From Acidobacteriota bacterium (lineage in GTDB: Bacteria > Acidobacteriota > Blastocatellia > Pyrinomonadales > Pyrinomonadaceae): a stretch of DNA of 64,000 nucleotides. How positions within the stretch are numbered: the stretch's first letter is position 1; each line of letters begins with the position of its first letter. A program made the position numbers and the translations under genes. The stretch is from assembly GCA_023389035.1 (NCBI GenBank), contig JAEWFC010000002.1:1-64000 (forward strand). The letters are read 5' to 3'. Below, in pieces: positions 24,746 to 33,042 of this stretch. Below the pieces are notes generated by a model, which saw only the letters and a list, made by a program, of their open reading frames with translations, was not told the DNA's origin and made no database searches.

Positions 24746-26266
24746 CTATTGTTTCAGGACCGCGATCGTGAGATCTCCATTGCTCGCGATCCGTTCGGCT
24801 GAAACGTCGGGGATCTGATCAAGCTCGTGCTCCCATTCGACCGGCACTAGAACCAGCAGCTTACCGCCCGAGTTGATCACAGCTTCGCGGGCTTCGAGCG
24901 GGCCGGATAGACGACGCTGTTTGCCGTCGTCGGAACGAATCAGACGGCCGCTTGCGTAGAATTCCGCATTGTGTGAAACGCCGTGCAGTCCTGCGACCCG
25001 CAACTGGCTATAGCCGGCTGCATCAGCTTTAGCAATAAGGGTTCGCACTGAATCGCGTTCGGCGAACTGTGGCACAACGAATACCAAAAGTGAGATGATC
25101 ACCGCGAAGGTCGCTACTGCGAGCCCTTTTACCATCACGTCTTTTGAACCGGACGAATTCCGCCAGCGATATACGAACGCTGCGGTGATGATCATCGCCG
25201 GCGGAACCGCGGGCATAATGTAGCCCGGCAGTTTTGAACCGGAGAACGAAAAGAACACAAGCGGGACCAGCAGCCACGCCCAGGCGAATCGCAGCAAACT
25301 GGCTTCGTCATTGATGCCAGCCGTATCGTCATCGACCGAACGCGAAAATAGTGTTCGAACGCGTCGCCAAATTGCCGCGAAAAAGAACGGCAGCCACGGT
25401 ATAGTCATCAGCGGCAGCACCCAGAAAAAGAAGTGAAAGGGCTGCGGATGCAGATATTTATTCGACGTGTACCGCTGGAAGTGATGCTGAATGAAAAATT
25501 CATCGATGAACTCCCAGCCGTTAGTGAGGTACTTCGGCAGGTACCACGTGGCCGCGACGAGAGCGGTTAGAGGCAACCCCCAGAGAAGGCTTAGGAGGAA
25601 CGCGCGCGACGGAAGACGACGGCTCAGCAGCAGGTAAAAAGTTATGATCGCGAACGGAAACACTATGCCCACCAAACCTTTTGCAAGCAGCGAAACGCCG
25701 ACGAAGAAATAGAATCCGGCGAGAGCTGCCATGCCCTTTGCCCCATTCGCCTTTCGTGATGCGTGATCGTATAGAAAGAAAGCAACGCAGGCCGCGGTGA
25801 TCGGGAAAGTGAGGATGATGTCGAAACTTGCGCCGCGAGCGAATACGATGATGCCGAGCGTGGTGGCCGCGATCAGGCCAAGATAATTCCCGAAGCTGTT
25901 CAAGCCGTCGCTGTCGACAGCCGAAACCCTTCGGCCGAGCAGCCAAAGACTCGTGATGGTTCCGAGTCCGAACAGTGCCGATCCGAAACGTGCGGCGAAT
26001 TCGTTGACGCCGAAAAGATTGTAAGACGCGATCTGCAGCCAGTAGAGGAGTGCCGGTTTTTCAAACCAGTTGTGCCCGCCGAGCGTGGTCGTGACCCAGT
26101 CTTCGCGGTAGTACATCTCGCGGGCGACCTGTGCATAGCGCGGTTCGTCGGGGCCGAGCAGCGGTATCGTCAGCCCGAAAAGATAAACAAAAACCGTCAA
26201 CGCCGCGAAACCAAGCCAGAAATAGCGTGACCGCAGAAACCGCGAAATACCTTCCATCGTTGTCAT
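24746..26266 (-). CDS. GT39-type membrane glycosyltransferase (ArnT/PMT-like)
   Basis: 506 residues with about eleven hydrophobic helices. The first periplasmic loop carries the GT-C signature GPDEPRYAQVAREM, then DWVTTTLGGHNWFEKPALLYW, in which Asp-Glu is the catalytic motif of ArnT/PMT-type enzymes using polyprenyl-phosphate sugars. It probably transfers a sugar to lipid A, a glycan or a protein on the outer face of the inner membrane. The acceptor is unknown. It ends directly against the tsaC-type gene (convergent) and diverges from the Gfo/Idh gene. Confidence 0.9.
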   Translation of the reverse strand: MTTMEGISRFLRSRYFWLGFAALTVFVYLFGLTIPLLGPDEPRYAQVAREMYYREDWVTTTLGGHNWFEKPALLYWLQIASYNLFGVNEFAARFGSALFGLGTITSLWLLGRRVSAVDSDGLNSFGNYLGLIAATTLGIIVFARGASFDIILTFPITAACVAFFLYDHASRKANGAKGMAALAGFYFFVGVSLLAKGLVGIVFPFAIITFYLLLSRRLPSRAFLLSLLWGLPLTALVAATWYLPKYLTNGWEFIDEFFIQHHFQRYTSNKYLHPQPFHFFFWVLPLMTIPWLPFFFAAIWRRVRTLFSRSVDDDTAGINDEASLLRFAWAWLLVPLVFFSFSGSKLPGYIMPAVPPAMIITAAFVYRWRNSSGSKDVMVKGLAVATFAVIISLLVFVVPQFAERDSVRTLIAKADAAGYSQLRVAGLHGVSHNAEFYASGRLIRSDDGKQRRLSGPLEAREAVINSGGKLLVLVPVEWEHELDQIPDVSAERIASNGDLTIAVLKQ

Positions 26267-26323
26267 TTAGTATTGGGTAACCGAAAATAAAAGTATTACC
26301 GATAAGGCTACACGGTTCAAACG

Positions 26324-27301
26324 ATGCATAACGCGAAAAAATTGAGAGCGGCCGCGATCGGCGTTGGCTCGCTTGGCCGTCACCATGCCCGGAACTATGC
26401 GGAACTCGATCGCGAAGGCCGCATAGAATACGTCGGTGCCTGCGACTCAGACCCGGACACGGCCGCGAAGATCGCGTCGGAGCACGGCGGAATTGCGGTG
26501 ACGGATTGGCGGGACCTGCTGGACAAGGTCGACGTCGTATCGATCGCGACGCCGACGGAGACGCATTGCGAGATCGCGTGTGCGTTTCTGGAAAAGGGAA
26601 TTCACGCACTTGTAGAAAAGCCGATCGCGATGTCGCTGGACGAAGCCGACCGGATAATCGCTGCCTCAAAAGCCGGCGGAGCAAAGCTCATGGTCGGGCA
26701 GCTTGAGCGGTACAATCCCGCGATGGCCGCTCTGCGGCCTCATGTTACGAAGCCTCTGTATTTCGAGATACATCGCGTGTCCCCGTTCCCAAATCGATCG
26801 CTGGATGTGGACGTCGTACTCGATGTAATGATCCACGATCTCGACGCCGTGCAGTGGCTGGTCGGCGAGGATGTGAAGGTCATCGGCATTCACGCGGTCG
26901 GCATTCCGGTGATCTCTGACAAGGTTGACGCGGCGAATGCACGGATCGAATTCGAGAACGGGGCCGTTGCAAACATTACGGCGTCGCGTATCGGGACAGA
27001 GAAGATCCGCAAGACACGCTTCTATCAGACCAACGCCTATGTGGTGCTGGATTATGCGACAAAGTTTGCGTCTCTGACGTCGCTGGATCCCGCGGCCGCA
27101 CATCCGCTGCTCGGTATCTCGATCAATCGGTTGGAGATAAACGATATCGAACCGCTCCGTGCAGAAATAACGGCTTTCTTGGACGCGATCGAAAGGGATT
27201 CAGAGCCGCCGGTAACAGGAGAGGACGGGCGTCGGGCTCTGTCGCTCGCCGTCGGCGTGCTTGAGAAGATCGATGCCCATCGCAGTATGCTGAACGTTTA
27301 G
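26324..27301 (+). CDS. Gfo/Idh/MocA-family oxidoreductase
   Basis: 325 residues. The N-terminal Rossmann fold has IGVGSLGRHHARNYAEL (NAD(P)-binding) and TPTETHCEIACAFLEKGIHALVEKPIA, with the Glu-Lys-Pro motif carrying the catalytic Lys. The C-terminal domain has VLDVMIHDLDAVQWLVG, with the usual His. Members oxidise or reduce sugars and inositols; UDP-sugar dehydrogenases for cell-surface glycans are common. Its position divergent from a GT39 enzyme fits a surface-sugar role (inference). Confidence 0.9.
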   Translation: MHNAKKLRAAAIGVGSLGRHHARNYAELDREGRIEYVGACDSDPDTAAKIASEHGGIAVTDWRDLLDKVDVVSIATPTETHCEIACAFLEKGIHALVEKPIAMSLDEADRIIAASKAGGAKLMVGQLERYNPAMAALRPHVTKPLYFEIHRVSPFPNRSLDVDVVLDVMIHDLDAVQWLVGEDVKVIGIHAVGIPVISDKVDAANARIEFENGAVANITASRIGTEKIRKTRFYQTNAYVVLDYATKFASLTSLDPAAAHPLLGISINRLEINDIEPLRAEITAFLDAIERDSEPPVTGEDGRRALSLAVGVLEKIDAHRSMLNV

Positions 27302-27318
27302 GCTGCTGAGCCTGGAAT

Positions 27319-27361
27319 ATGAAAACGCCCGGCCATCGAGATGATGCCGGGCGTTTTGGTT
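27319..27361. terminator. bidirectional terminator
   Basis: A perfect 12-bp stem AAAACGCCCGGC/GCCGGGCGTTTT (27322-27357) has A/T tails on both sides. It serves both the Gfo/Idh gene and the convergent DHS-like gene. Confidence 0.8.
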
Positions 27362-27378
27362 TTGCGTTCAGCTTGAGT

Positions 27379-28440
27379 TTACGGAACGTCGATGGTCATG
27401 TCCTTGCCTGAGAAGCTGAAATTCGGGCGTTTGCGGCCCTTCATGAACTTCGCTGCCGTTTGGGACAAGGCGGTGATGATCATCGGCAATGCGATCGAGG
27501 GATCAGCCGGGACGTATGCGGTCGTCGCACCCTTGCCGAGCTTGCCGAACATGCTCGTATGCGTGCCGCTGTATGACGGCGTGCGTGTTTCGAGCGGGCA
27601 TGAATCGGTAGCAATAGAGATCGCGTATTTGTGTCCGCGGGGATTGGTCCGCGTGATGTATGACGAGATCTCCGCGACGTTGATCATGCTCTGGCTGGCA
27701 GTGCTGCCGAGCGTGATGACGCCGGATACGCGCGTTTTCTGAGCGATGGTCATCATGTCCATGGTGTCCTGCGTGTTGTCGAAGTTGAACTGCGATTTTT
27801 TCTCAAAACGTGCACGCGCGATGCCGACCGAGAGCTCGCTCGCGAGCATGTCAGGGCAGAAGATCGGTATGCGTGCCTTAAATGCTGAGGTCATCACGCC
27901 ATCTTCGTGCGCGATCTCGGCAAGCTCACGGCCCATCAGGTGCAGGAACTCACGCATCGAGTATCCGCGGGTATGGTCGAGCTGATTGATCACGCTGCCG
28001 ATCCACTCGTCCGCTTCCTGATATTCTTCGCGATTGCCGAGAATGTCGCCGACGCGGCGTATGTCAGCTGCCTCGAGCTCTTCGTCGCTCATGCTCGGAT
28101 GAGCCTGATAATGATTGCGGCCGAGCGTCTCATGAATGTCCTGATAAAGCACAGAACCGGACATAACCAGAACGTCGACGAACCGGTTCTTGATCACATA
28201 TGAAAGAAGACGCCGCATGCCGGACGAGATAAGGTTTCCCGAGCCGCAGATGTAGATCGTCGAGTTGTCATCCAGCATGTCGAGCCAGATGCGATGTGCC
28301 TCAGCAAGTTGCCTCGCCCCAAAACCGGCTCCTTCCATCTTTTCGAGCAGGCCCGCAACAGAGCGGTCGCGATCGATCGGGACCGAACGAGTCGGCACCG
28401 TTAGGAATTTCGAAGCCTTAGTTTTCTTTTGAGCTACCAT
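27379..28440 (-). CDS. deoxyhypusine-synthase-like protein (probable polyamine enzyme)
   Basis: 353 residues of the deoxyhypusine synthase (DHS) fold, which uses NAD and spermidine or putrescine in a Lys-bound imine mechanism. Near the C-terminus MFGKLGKGATTAYVPADPS aligns with the human segment around WGKI...VYADAS, so Lys300 fits the active-site lysine; the preceding Trp is Phe here. Bacteria have no eIF5A, so bacterial DHS homologues act on polyamines, and some make homospermidine. It lies 119 bases downstream of arginine decarboxylase on the same strand, which supports a polyamine role. The exact product cannot be read from the sequence. Confidence 0.85.
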   Translation of the reverse strand: MVAQKKTKASKFLTVPTRSVPIDRDRSVAGLLEKMEGAGFGARQLAEAHRIWLDMLDDNSTIYICGSGNLISSGMRRLLSYVIKNRFVDVLVMSGSVLYQDIHETLGRNHYQAHPSMSDEELEAADIRRVGDILGNREEYQEADEWIGSVINQLDHTRGYSMREFLHLMGRELAEIAHEDGVMTSAFKARIPIFCPDMLASELSVGIARARFEKKSQFNFDNTQDTMDMMTIAQKTRVSGVITLGSTASQSMINVAEISSYITRTNPRGHKYAISIATDSCPLETRTPSYSGTHTSMFGKLGKGATTAYVPADPSIALPMIITALSQTAAKFMKGRKRPNFSFSGKDMTIDVP

Positions 28441-28559
28441 AATTTCTCCAGAACCATTGATTTAACTGATATCTACTCACCGACCCAAAAGCAGAAATCC
28501 GTCGCCGCACGCGTGCGGTAAACGTCGGGGGCCGTGATGCATCAGGCAACGCACGCATC

Positions 28560-30533
28560 TTAGGTGCCGTTAGGCGATAGATAGGTGTAACTCTCTGCCT
28601 GATTTTCGTAAAACTCTATTAATTGATTGCCTTCCTTAGTAGAAAGTTCGCCTTCCTTTATCCGTTTCATGACGGAGCGGCGGAATTGGTCGTGCAGCTG
28701 ATCGGTATCGAACCGCACGGTCGAAAGGGAATCGGAGAGCGTTGCTCCGTAGATCACCTTCTTAATAATGTGCCCATCCTCGCCGATGAATATATGGGCC
28801 TCGTGTGGTACGCCAAAAAGGTTATGATTGTTTCCCATCACTTCCTGATACGCACCCACCAGCATCATTGCCAGATAATAGGGCTCGCGGTCAACGAGCT
28901 TGTGCAGTTCCAAAACCGGTTTGACGTCGTGAAGGTCCACGAACTTATCCACAATGCCGTCAGAATCGCACGTTATATCACATAGCGTAGCATATTCAGT
29001 CGGCTTTTTGTTGAGTTTATGTATTGGAATGATTGGGAATAGCTGTTCGAGAGCCCAATTGTCCGGCATCGAACGGAAGACCGAGAAATTGGCGAGATAT
29101 TTGGCGCACATCAGGCGGCGGAGTTCGTCAAATTCCTCGGACACGTACTTTTTCTGTTGTGCGAACTGGTCAGCCTTTTCACAAATATCCCAGAAAAGCA
29201 CCTCGCCCTTACCTTTGTCCTCAAGAGTGATCAGACCGAGGTTGAACATCGTGAAGAGCTCTTCGCGATGCTCGAGTGCGTCGTGGTAATACTCACGATA
29301 GTTCTTGCCATTAATGGTCTCGCGTACGTCGTGAAGCTCTTTTACGACCTGCGGATCGTCTTCATCGATGACCATCGGCGTGATGTCCTCAACGACCGTT
29401 TCGATCTCGTCCTGAATGTTGGTGACGAGTAGTGCGTGATATGCGGACAAATATCGCCCGGATTCCTGGATGATCGTCGGATGCGGGACGTTCTCATCGT
29501 CGCAGACGGTCTTGATCACGTAGATAACGTCGTTGGCAAATTCCTGTGCGTTATAGTTCGCGGACGATTCGTAGGAAGTGCGTGAACCGTCGTAATCGAC
29601 CGCCATACCGCCGCCCACGTCGAGGTAATCGATCGGGATCTTCATCTGGCGGATCTTCGCGTAGGTGCGGGCCGCCTCTTTCATCGCATTCTTGATGCGT
29701 TTTATATCGGTAAGCTGCGACCCGATGTGGAAGTGGAGGAGTCGAAGCATGTCGATGCGTCCCGCTTCCTGAAGCTGGCGTATCACGTCAAGGATCTCGG
29801 TCGTCGTGAGGCCGAACTTCGCGGCCTCGCCGCCTGATTTTTCCCACTTGCCCGAGCCTTTCGAGTAGAGCTTGACACGGACGCCCAGCAACGGAAGTTT
29901 CGTGTCGGGGTTTTCTTCCGTCGCCTCGGCGGCTAGAGCGAGCGTATGCGTAAGCTCGCTCATCTTTTCGATAACGATGACGACGTTCTTGCCTGCGGCG
30001 GCACCTGCGAACGCGAGCTTGACGAAGTCGCGGTCCTTGAAACCATTCAGTACCAGAAGGCTATCGTTGCTCTGTTCGAGTGCGAGGGCGGCGTAAAGCT
30101 CAGCCTTGGAACCCGCTTCGAGGCCGAAGTTGTATCGCGAGCCCTCACGGAGATATTCCTCGATCACCGCCCGGTTCTGGTTAACCTTCATCGGATAAAC
30201 ACAGAGGTGACCGCCTTCGTAGTCGAATTCCTTGATCGATTTCTTGAATGCCGTCTGAAGCTTCCGGATCTGGCCGACAAGAAGCTGTGGAAAACGCAGC
30301 AAGATCGGGGTATTCACGCCGCGCTTTCTGAGATCATCGATGATCTCCTTGACGTCGGCGGTCAGATTCTCATTCTCCGGTGCGGTGACTATGAGATTGC
30401 CTTTCTTATTTATTCCGAAATAACCGGCTCCCCAGTTGCCGATACCGTACGTCTCAGACGTTTGCTCGATGATTGAACTCAATCCCTTTACCCCGCTACT
30501 CAAGTCGAATCTGCGGCTACCGCAAAAACTCAA
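28560..30533 (-). CDS. speA: biosynthetic arginine decarboxylase
   Basis: About 640-657 residues of the PLP-dependent alanine-racemase-fold (group IV) decarboxylase that converts arginine to agmatine. The PLP lysine lies in YPMKVNQNRAVIEE. LEAGSKAEL, LLHFHIGSQLTDI and YLDVGGGMAVDYDGS complete the barrel, and the C-terminal beta domain is present. The longest frame starts with TTG at 30533. TTG at 30503 or 30482 are alternatives, and no start has a well-placed ribosome site, so the exact N-terminus is uncertain. It is followed by the DHS-like gene. Agmatine would feed putrescine or longer polyamines; agmatinase is not in the window. Confidence 0.95.
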   Translation of the reverse strand: MSFCGSRRFDLSSGVKGLSSIIEQTSETYGIGNWGAGYFGINKKGNLIVTAPENENLTADVKEIIDDLRKRGVNTPILLRFPQLLVGQIRKLQTAFKKSIKEFDYEGGHLCVYPMKVNQNRAVIEEYLREGSRYNFGLEAGSKAELYAALALEQSNDSLLVLNGFKDRDFVKLAFAGAAAGKNVVIVIEKMSELTHTLALAAEATEENPDTKLPLLGVRVKLYSKGSGKWEKSGGEAAKFGLTTTEILDVIRQLQEAGRIDMLRLLHFHIGSQLTDIKRIKNAMKEAARTYAKIRQMKIPIDYLDVGGGMAVDYDGSRTSYESSANYNAQEFANDVIYVIKTVCDDENVPHPTIIQESGRYLSAYHALLVTNIQDEIETVVEDITPMVIDEDDPQVVKELHDVRETINGKNYREYYHDALEHREELFTMFNLGLITLEDKGKGEVLFWDICEKADQFAQQKKYVSEEFDELRRLMCAKYLANFSVFRSMPDNWALEQLFPIIPIHKLNKKPTEYATLCDITCDSDGIVDKFVDLHDVKPVLELHKLVDREPYYLAMMLVGAYQEVMGNNHNLFGVPHEAHIFIGEDGHIIKKVIYGATLSDSLSTVRFDTDQLHDQFRRSVMKRIKEGELSTKEGNQLIEFYENQAESYTYLSPNGT

Positions 30534-30601
30534 AGTTTATAAAAAAACGGCGAAAAAATAAAGCGGGTCGGAATTAGCTCATTTGTGCGGTTTGCCGGTG
30601 A

Positions 30602-30616
30602 TGGCACATCCTTTGC
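30602..30616 (+). promoter_or_regulatory. sigma-54-type promoter upstream of the pilin gene
   Basis: TGGCAC-ATCCT-TTGC has the invariant GG and GC at the correct 10-base separation for -24/-12 elements. It lies about 165 bases before the pilin ATG. Sigma-54 control of major pilins through PilR-type activators is well known. Confidence 0.55.
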
Positions 30617-30716
30617 GATGGAAAGGGCAGGATCACCAGGCCGCGAACGATCCGAATCTGTAACTAGTTGAAAAGACATGGTTTAATCCCGTCACAGAAA
30701 AGCGGTCGAGGCCTCA

Positions 30717-30739
30717 GTGGCAAATTTTGGTGGCAAATT
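30717..30739. repeat. direct repeat GTGGCAAATT x2
   Basis: Two identical 10-mers (30717-30726 and 30730-30739) spaced 13 bases start to start lie between the sigma-54-like element and the pilin gene. They could be a regulator site. Confidence 0.4.
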
Positions 30740-30781
30740 CTGTCACTTTGACCGATTCCTCCGAAGAGCGAAGCGAAAGTT

Positions 30782-31201
30782 ATGCATATCAAAGAGCAAA
30801 AAGGGTTTTCATTGATCGAACTGCTTCTAGTTGTCGTCATCATCGGAATCGTGGCCGCTATGGCCATTCCAGCTTTTCAAAAAGGGATCTGGGCAGCCGA
30901 AAACGGAACTGCGTTCTCGGCCCTAAGAACGATCAATTCAAGCCAGGCATCATTCTTCACCCAAAACGGGCGCTTTGGAACGCTCGTTGAGATCAATAGT
31001 CAGTTGGGTAACGGTATCGGATCGGTCGCAGGTGACAAACTGGTCAGAGGAAAGTACGTTTTCGAGATGGTGCCAGTTTCTCCGACGCCTGAGGAACTCC
31101 GCAATGAATTTACGATCACTGCAACCCGAGCGGTTCCGGGTGAACTGACCTATGTATTCGAACTCACCCAAACGGGCGAGATCCAACAACTGCTTCCCTA
31201 A
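30782..31201 (+). CDS. type IV pilin-like / pseudopilin protein
   Basis: 139 residues. The prepilin signal MHIKEQKG is followed by FSLIELLLVVVIIGIVAAMA, with Gly at -1, Phe at +1 and Glu at +5, all required for PilD cleavage and methylation. The remaining globular part is short (about 110 residues) and lacks a clear cysteine loop. It probably forms, or is a minor subunit of, a type IV pilus or type II secretion pseudopilus. No pil assembly gene is adjacent. The downstream gene at 31312 may be co-transcribed. Confidence 0.9.
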   Translation: MHIKEQKGFSLIELLLVVVIIGIVAAMAIPAFQKGIWAAENGTAFSALRTINSSQASFFTQNGRFGTLVEINSQLGNGIGSVAGDKLVRGKYVFEMVPVSPTPEELRNEFTITATRAVPGELTYVFELTQTGEIQQLLP

Positions 31202-31311
31202 AATATTGCCCCGCGCCGCCGCGAAGATGCGGGACGTTTTGGTATGCCGCCAAAGCGTCCCGCGTTCCCCCAAGCAAAGCTCTCCAACACTCCACTCCGG
31301 TTAAAACGAAC

Positions 31312-32826
31312 ATGAATGTTTTTGAAGATCTGCTCGAGGAATTAAAGGACGAGAACCTGATCGAAGACTCGATCTTCGAGCTGTCGTCCCAATCAAAAGG
31401 CCAGAACAGCTCCGATCCGTTGTCCGCCGAGGTTATTACAAGCAATGAGGATGCTGACGGGGCGGAGGAAGACGACTCCGAAGGTCCGGATTTTTTCAAG
31501 AAGCGAGCGATGGATGACGTGAAGGGACTGCAAATGGTCGAACACGTCTTCACCGGTGTCGAGCGGGAGCACATGAAGGTCTCGCCTTCGTCATACGACG
31601 ACCTGAAGGTAAAGAGGACGCTGCAGCTTTTCATCCAGGTTGCCGACCAGCCGGAAACGGATCAGTTTCGTGAATCACACGCTGAATTCATGCAGGAAGT
31701 TGAAGCATGGATGGCAGCGCTCGTCGAACGTGATGAAGAGATATCGGTCTCGAATCTAAGACGCTTTTGCGAGACGTCGAAACCGGTGCTCAGCTCACAG
31801 GCATTGATCTCGCTTGCGAATTTCTATCGTAACTCGCCGTTCACGGAGACGGTCCGCGGGAAATTCGATTATGTGATGACGCGTTTGTTTTCCCGCGAGA
31901 TCGGCGGTGAAAAGCGAAGACTCTTGTGCGGCCGTATAGAAATGGTCGGTCACATCAACACTCTTTATTCGAAATGGTCGAGCCTGGAGATGTATTCAGG
32001 TGAAGAATATGCCGGGCTGATCCGCGAGCAGGTCGCATCGTTTCTTGTCTTTGCCGCGGAAGCCGAAGCCGCCGAATCGCTCGATTCGATGCTTCGAAGC
32101 GACATTTTCCAGCGGATCCGCCAGGCGAAAGAAGAGATCGCCGAACTGTTCTTCGCTCCCGAGATAACGGCTGTAGTTATTGAGTGTAACCTGCGAATCG
32201 GGAACCGTTTCGTCGATCTGGTCGCGGAGGCGAGAGATCATACGGAAATGGAGTCGCTTGATGATATTTACGGCCCGATCGATCACCTTGTATCGGATGC
32301 GGCCGGAAAAACTATCAACCTGATAGAGCTGCTCAAAGCGGAACCCGAAGTAGTTGAGGTTGAAGAGTTTGACGAGACCGACGATCGACCAGTACGGAAG
32401 CCTGCAAAATCGGTTCCGAGCTTCGATCATGCTGATCGCTCCGAAGGCCGCCGGTCGTCACTATTCAATGTCAACAAATGGCTGCTGGCAGCGACCGTTC
32501 TCATCGTGATCGCGAGTACGGGACTCTATTTCTGGGCTGAACAGTACGAAAGCAACCAGACGGTGAAGAATGTCGCTCCCGAATTCAACGTTGTAGGATC
32601 AGGTTTTGAGCAATATGTGACCAAAACACGAAAGAGCGGGGAAACGGTGTACGGCGTCGTCTCGCCGGATTGGGGAATTCTCGATGACTACGGTCGGAAG
32701 AACGTTCTTCGGGTAGCTCTCAAGTTTAGCAGCACATCAGGCACAAAACGCGTTCAGTTCGTAGATCAGAACGGCCGAACGGTTGGATTCGCCTCCGCAA
32801 ATCGCATCGAGGTCTATAACGAATAA
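31312..32826 (+). CDS. single-pass membrane protein of unknown function
   Basis: A 504-residue protein not assigned to a known family. The N-terminal part (1-350) is acidic and mostly helical, with a Glu/Asp-rich stretch near 45-65. A basic/linker segment (about 360-390) leads to one transmembrane helix (WLLAATVLIVIASTGLYFWA, about 392-411), then a C-terminal domain of about 90 residues outside the cytoplasm. This resembles a cytoplasmic sensor or scaffold anchored in the inner membrane. It follows the pilin gene by 110 bases on the same strand. An 11-bp inverted repeat spans its stop codon. Confidence 0.75.
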   Translation: MNVFEDLLEELKDENLIEDSIFELSSQSKGQNSSDPLSAEVITSNEDADGAEEDDSEGPDFFKKRAMDDVKGLQMVEHVFTGVEREHMKVSPSSYDDLKVKRTLQLFIQVADQPETDQFRESHAEFMQEVEAWMAALVERDEEISVSNLRRFCETSKPVLSSQALISLANFYRNSPFTETVRGKFDYVMTRLFSREIGGEKRRLLCGRIEMVGHINTLYSKWSSLEMYSGEEYAGLIREQVASFLVFAAEAEAAESLDSMLRSDIFQRIRQAKEEIAELFFAPEITAVVIECNLRIGNRFVDLVAEARDHTEMESLDDIYGPIDHLVSDAAGKTINLIELLKAEPEVVEVEEFDETDDRPVRKPAKSVPSFDHADRSEGRRSSLFNVNKWLLAATVLIVIASTGLYFWAEQYESNQTVKNVAPEFNVVGSGFEQYVTKTRKSGETVYGVVSPDWGILDDYGRKNVLRVALKFSSTSGTKRVQFVDQNGRTVGFASANRIEVYNE

Positions 32827-32879
32827 TCCTACACTTTTGTAGTTAGCTAGGATGGGCGACAACAAATATGTAGGATTAT
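32823..32879. repeat. 11-bp inverted repeat around the 3' end of the membrane protein gene
   Basis: ATAATCCTACA (32823-32833) and TGTAGGATTAT (32869-32879) are perfect inverse copies 35 bases apart and include the TAA stop. They could fold as a stem in the transcript or be a two-sided binding site. Confidence 0.5.
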
Positions 32880-32913
32880 CGCGGCAAGTACGCAAAAGAT
32901 ACGGTTTTTTAGG

Positions 32914-32928
32914 TGGCACGGTAATTGA
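32914..32928 (+). promoter_or_regulatory. sigma-54-like promoter of glnA
   Basis: TGGCACG-GTAA-TTGA matches the -24/-12 consensus TGGCACG-N4-TTGC except for the last base. It lies 115 bases before glnA, a gene classically driven by RpoN/NtrC. Confidence 0.5.
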
Positions 32929-32970
32929 AATATACGGTTCGTGGCTTGCCGCAAGATATAGACGAATTCG

Positions 32971-32995
32971 CAAGACCGGCATAACGCCGGTCTTG
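32971..32995. terminator. strong hairpin in the glnA leader
   Basis: A 10-bp perfect stem CAAGACCGGC/GCCGGTCTTG with a 5-base loop is followed by TTGTACTTT. It could terminate the upstream gene or act as an attenuator or stabilising hairpin in the glnA leader, since it lies downstream of the sigma-54-like element. Confidence 0.5.
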
Positions 32996-33042
32996 TTGTA
33001 CTTTAAACGGCTTACTAAAACATCTACTCAAACGGAGAGAAA

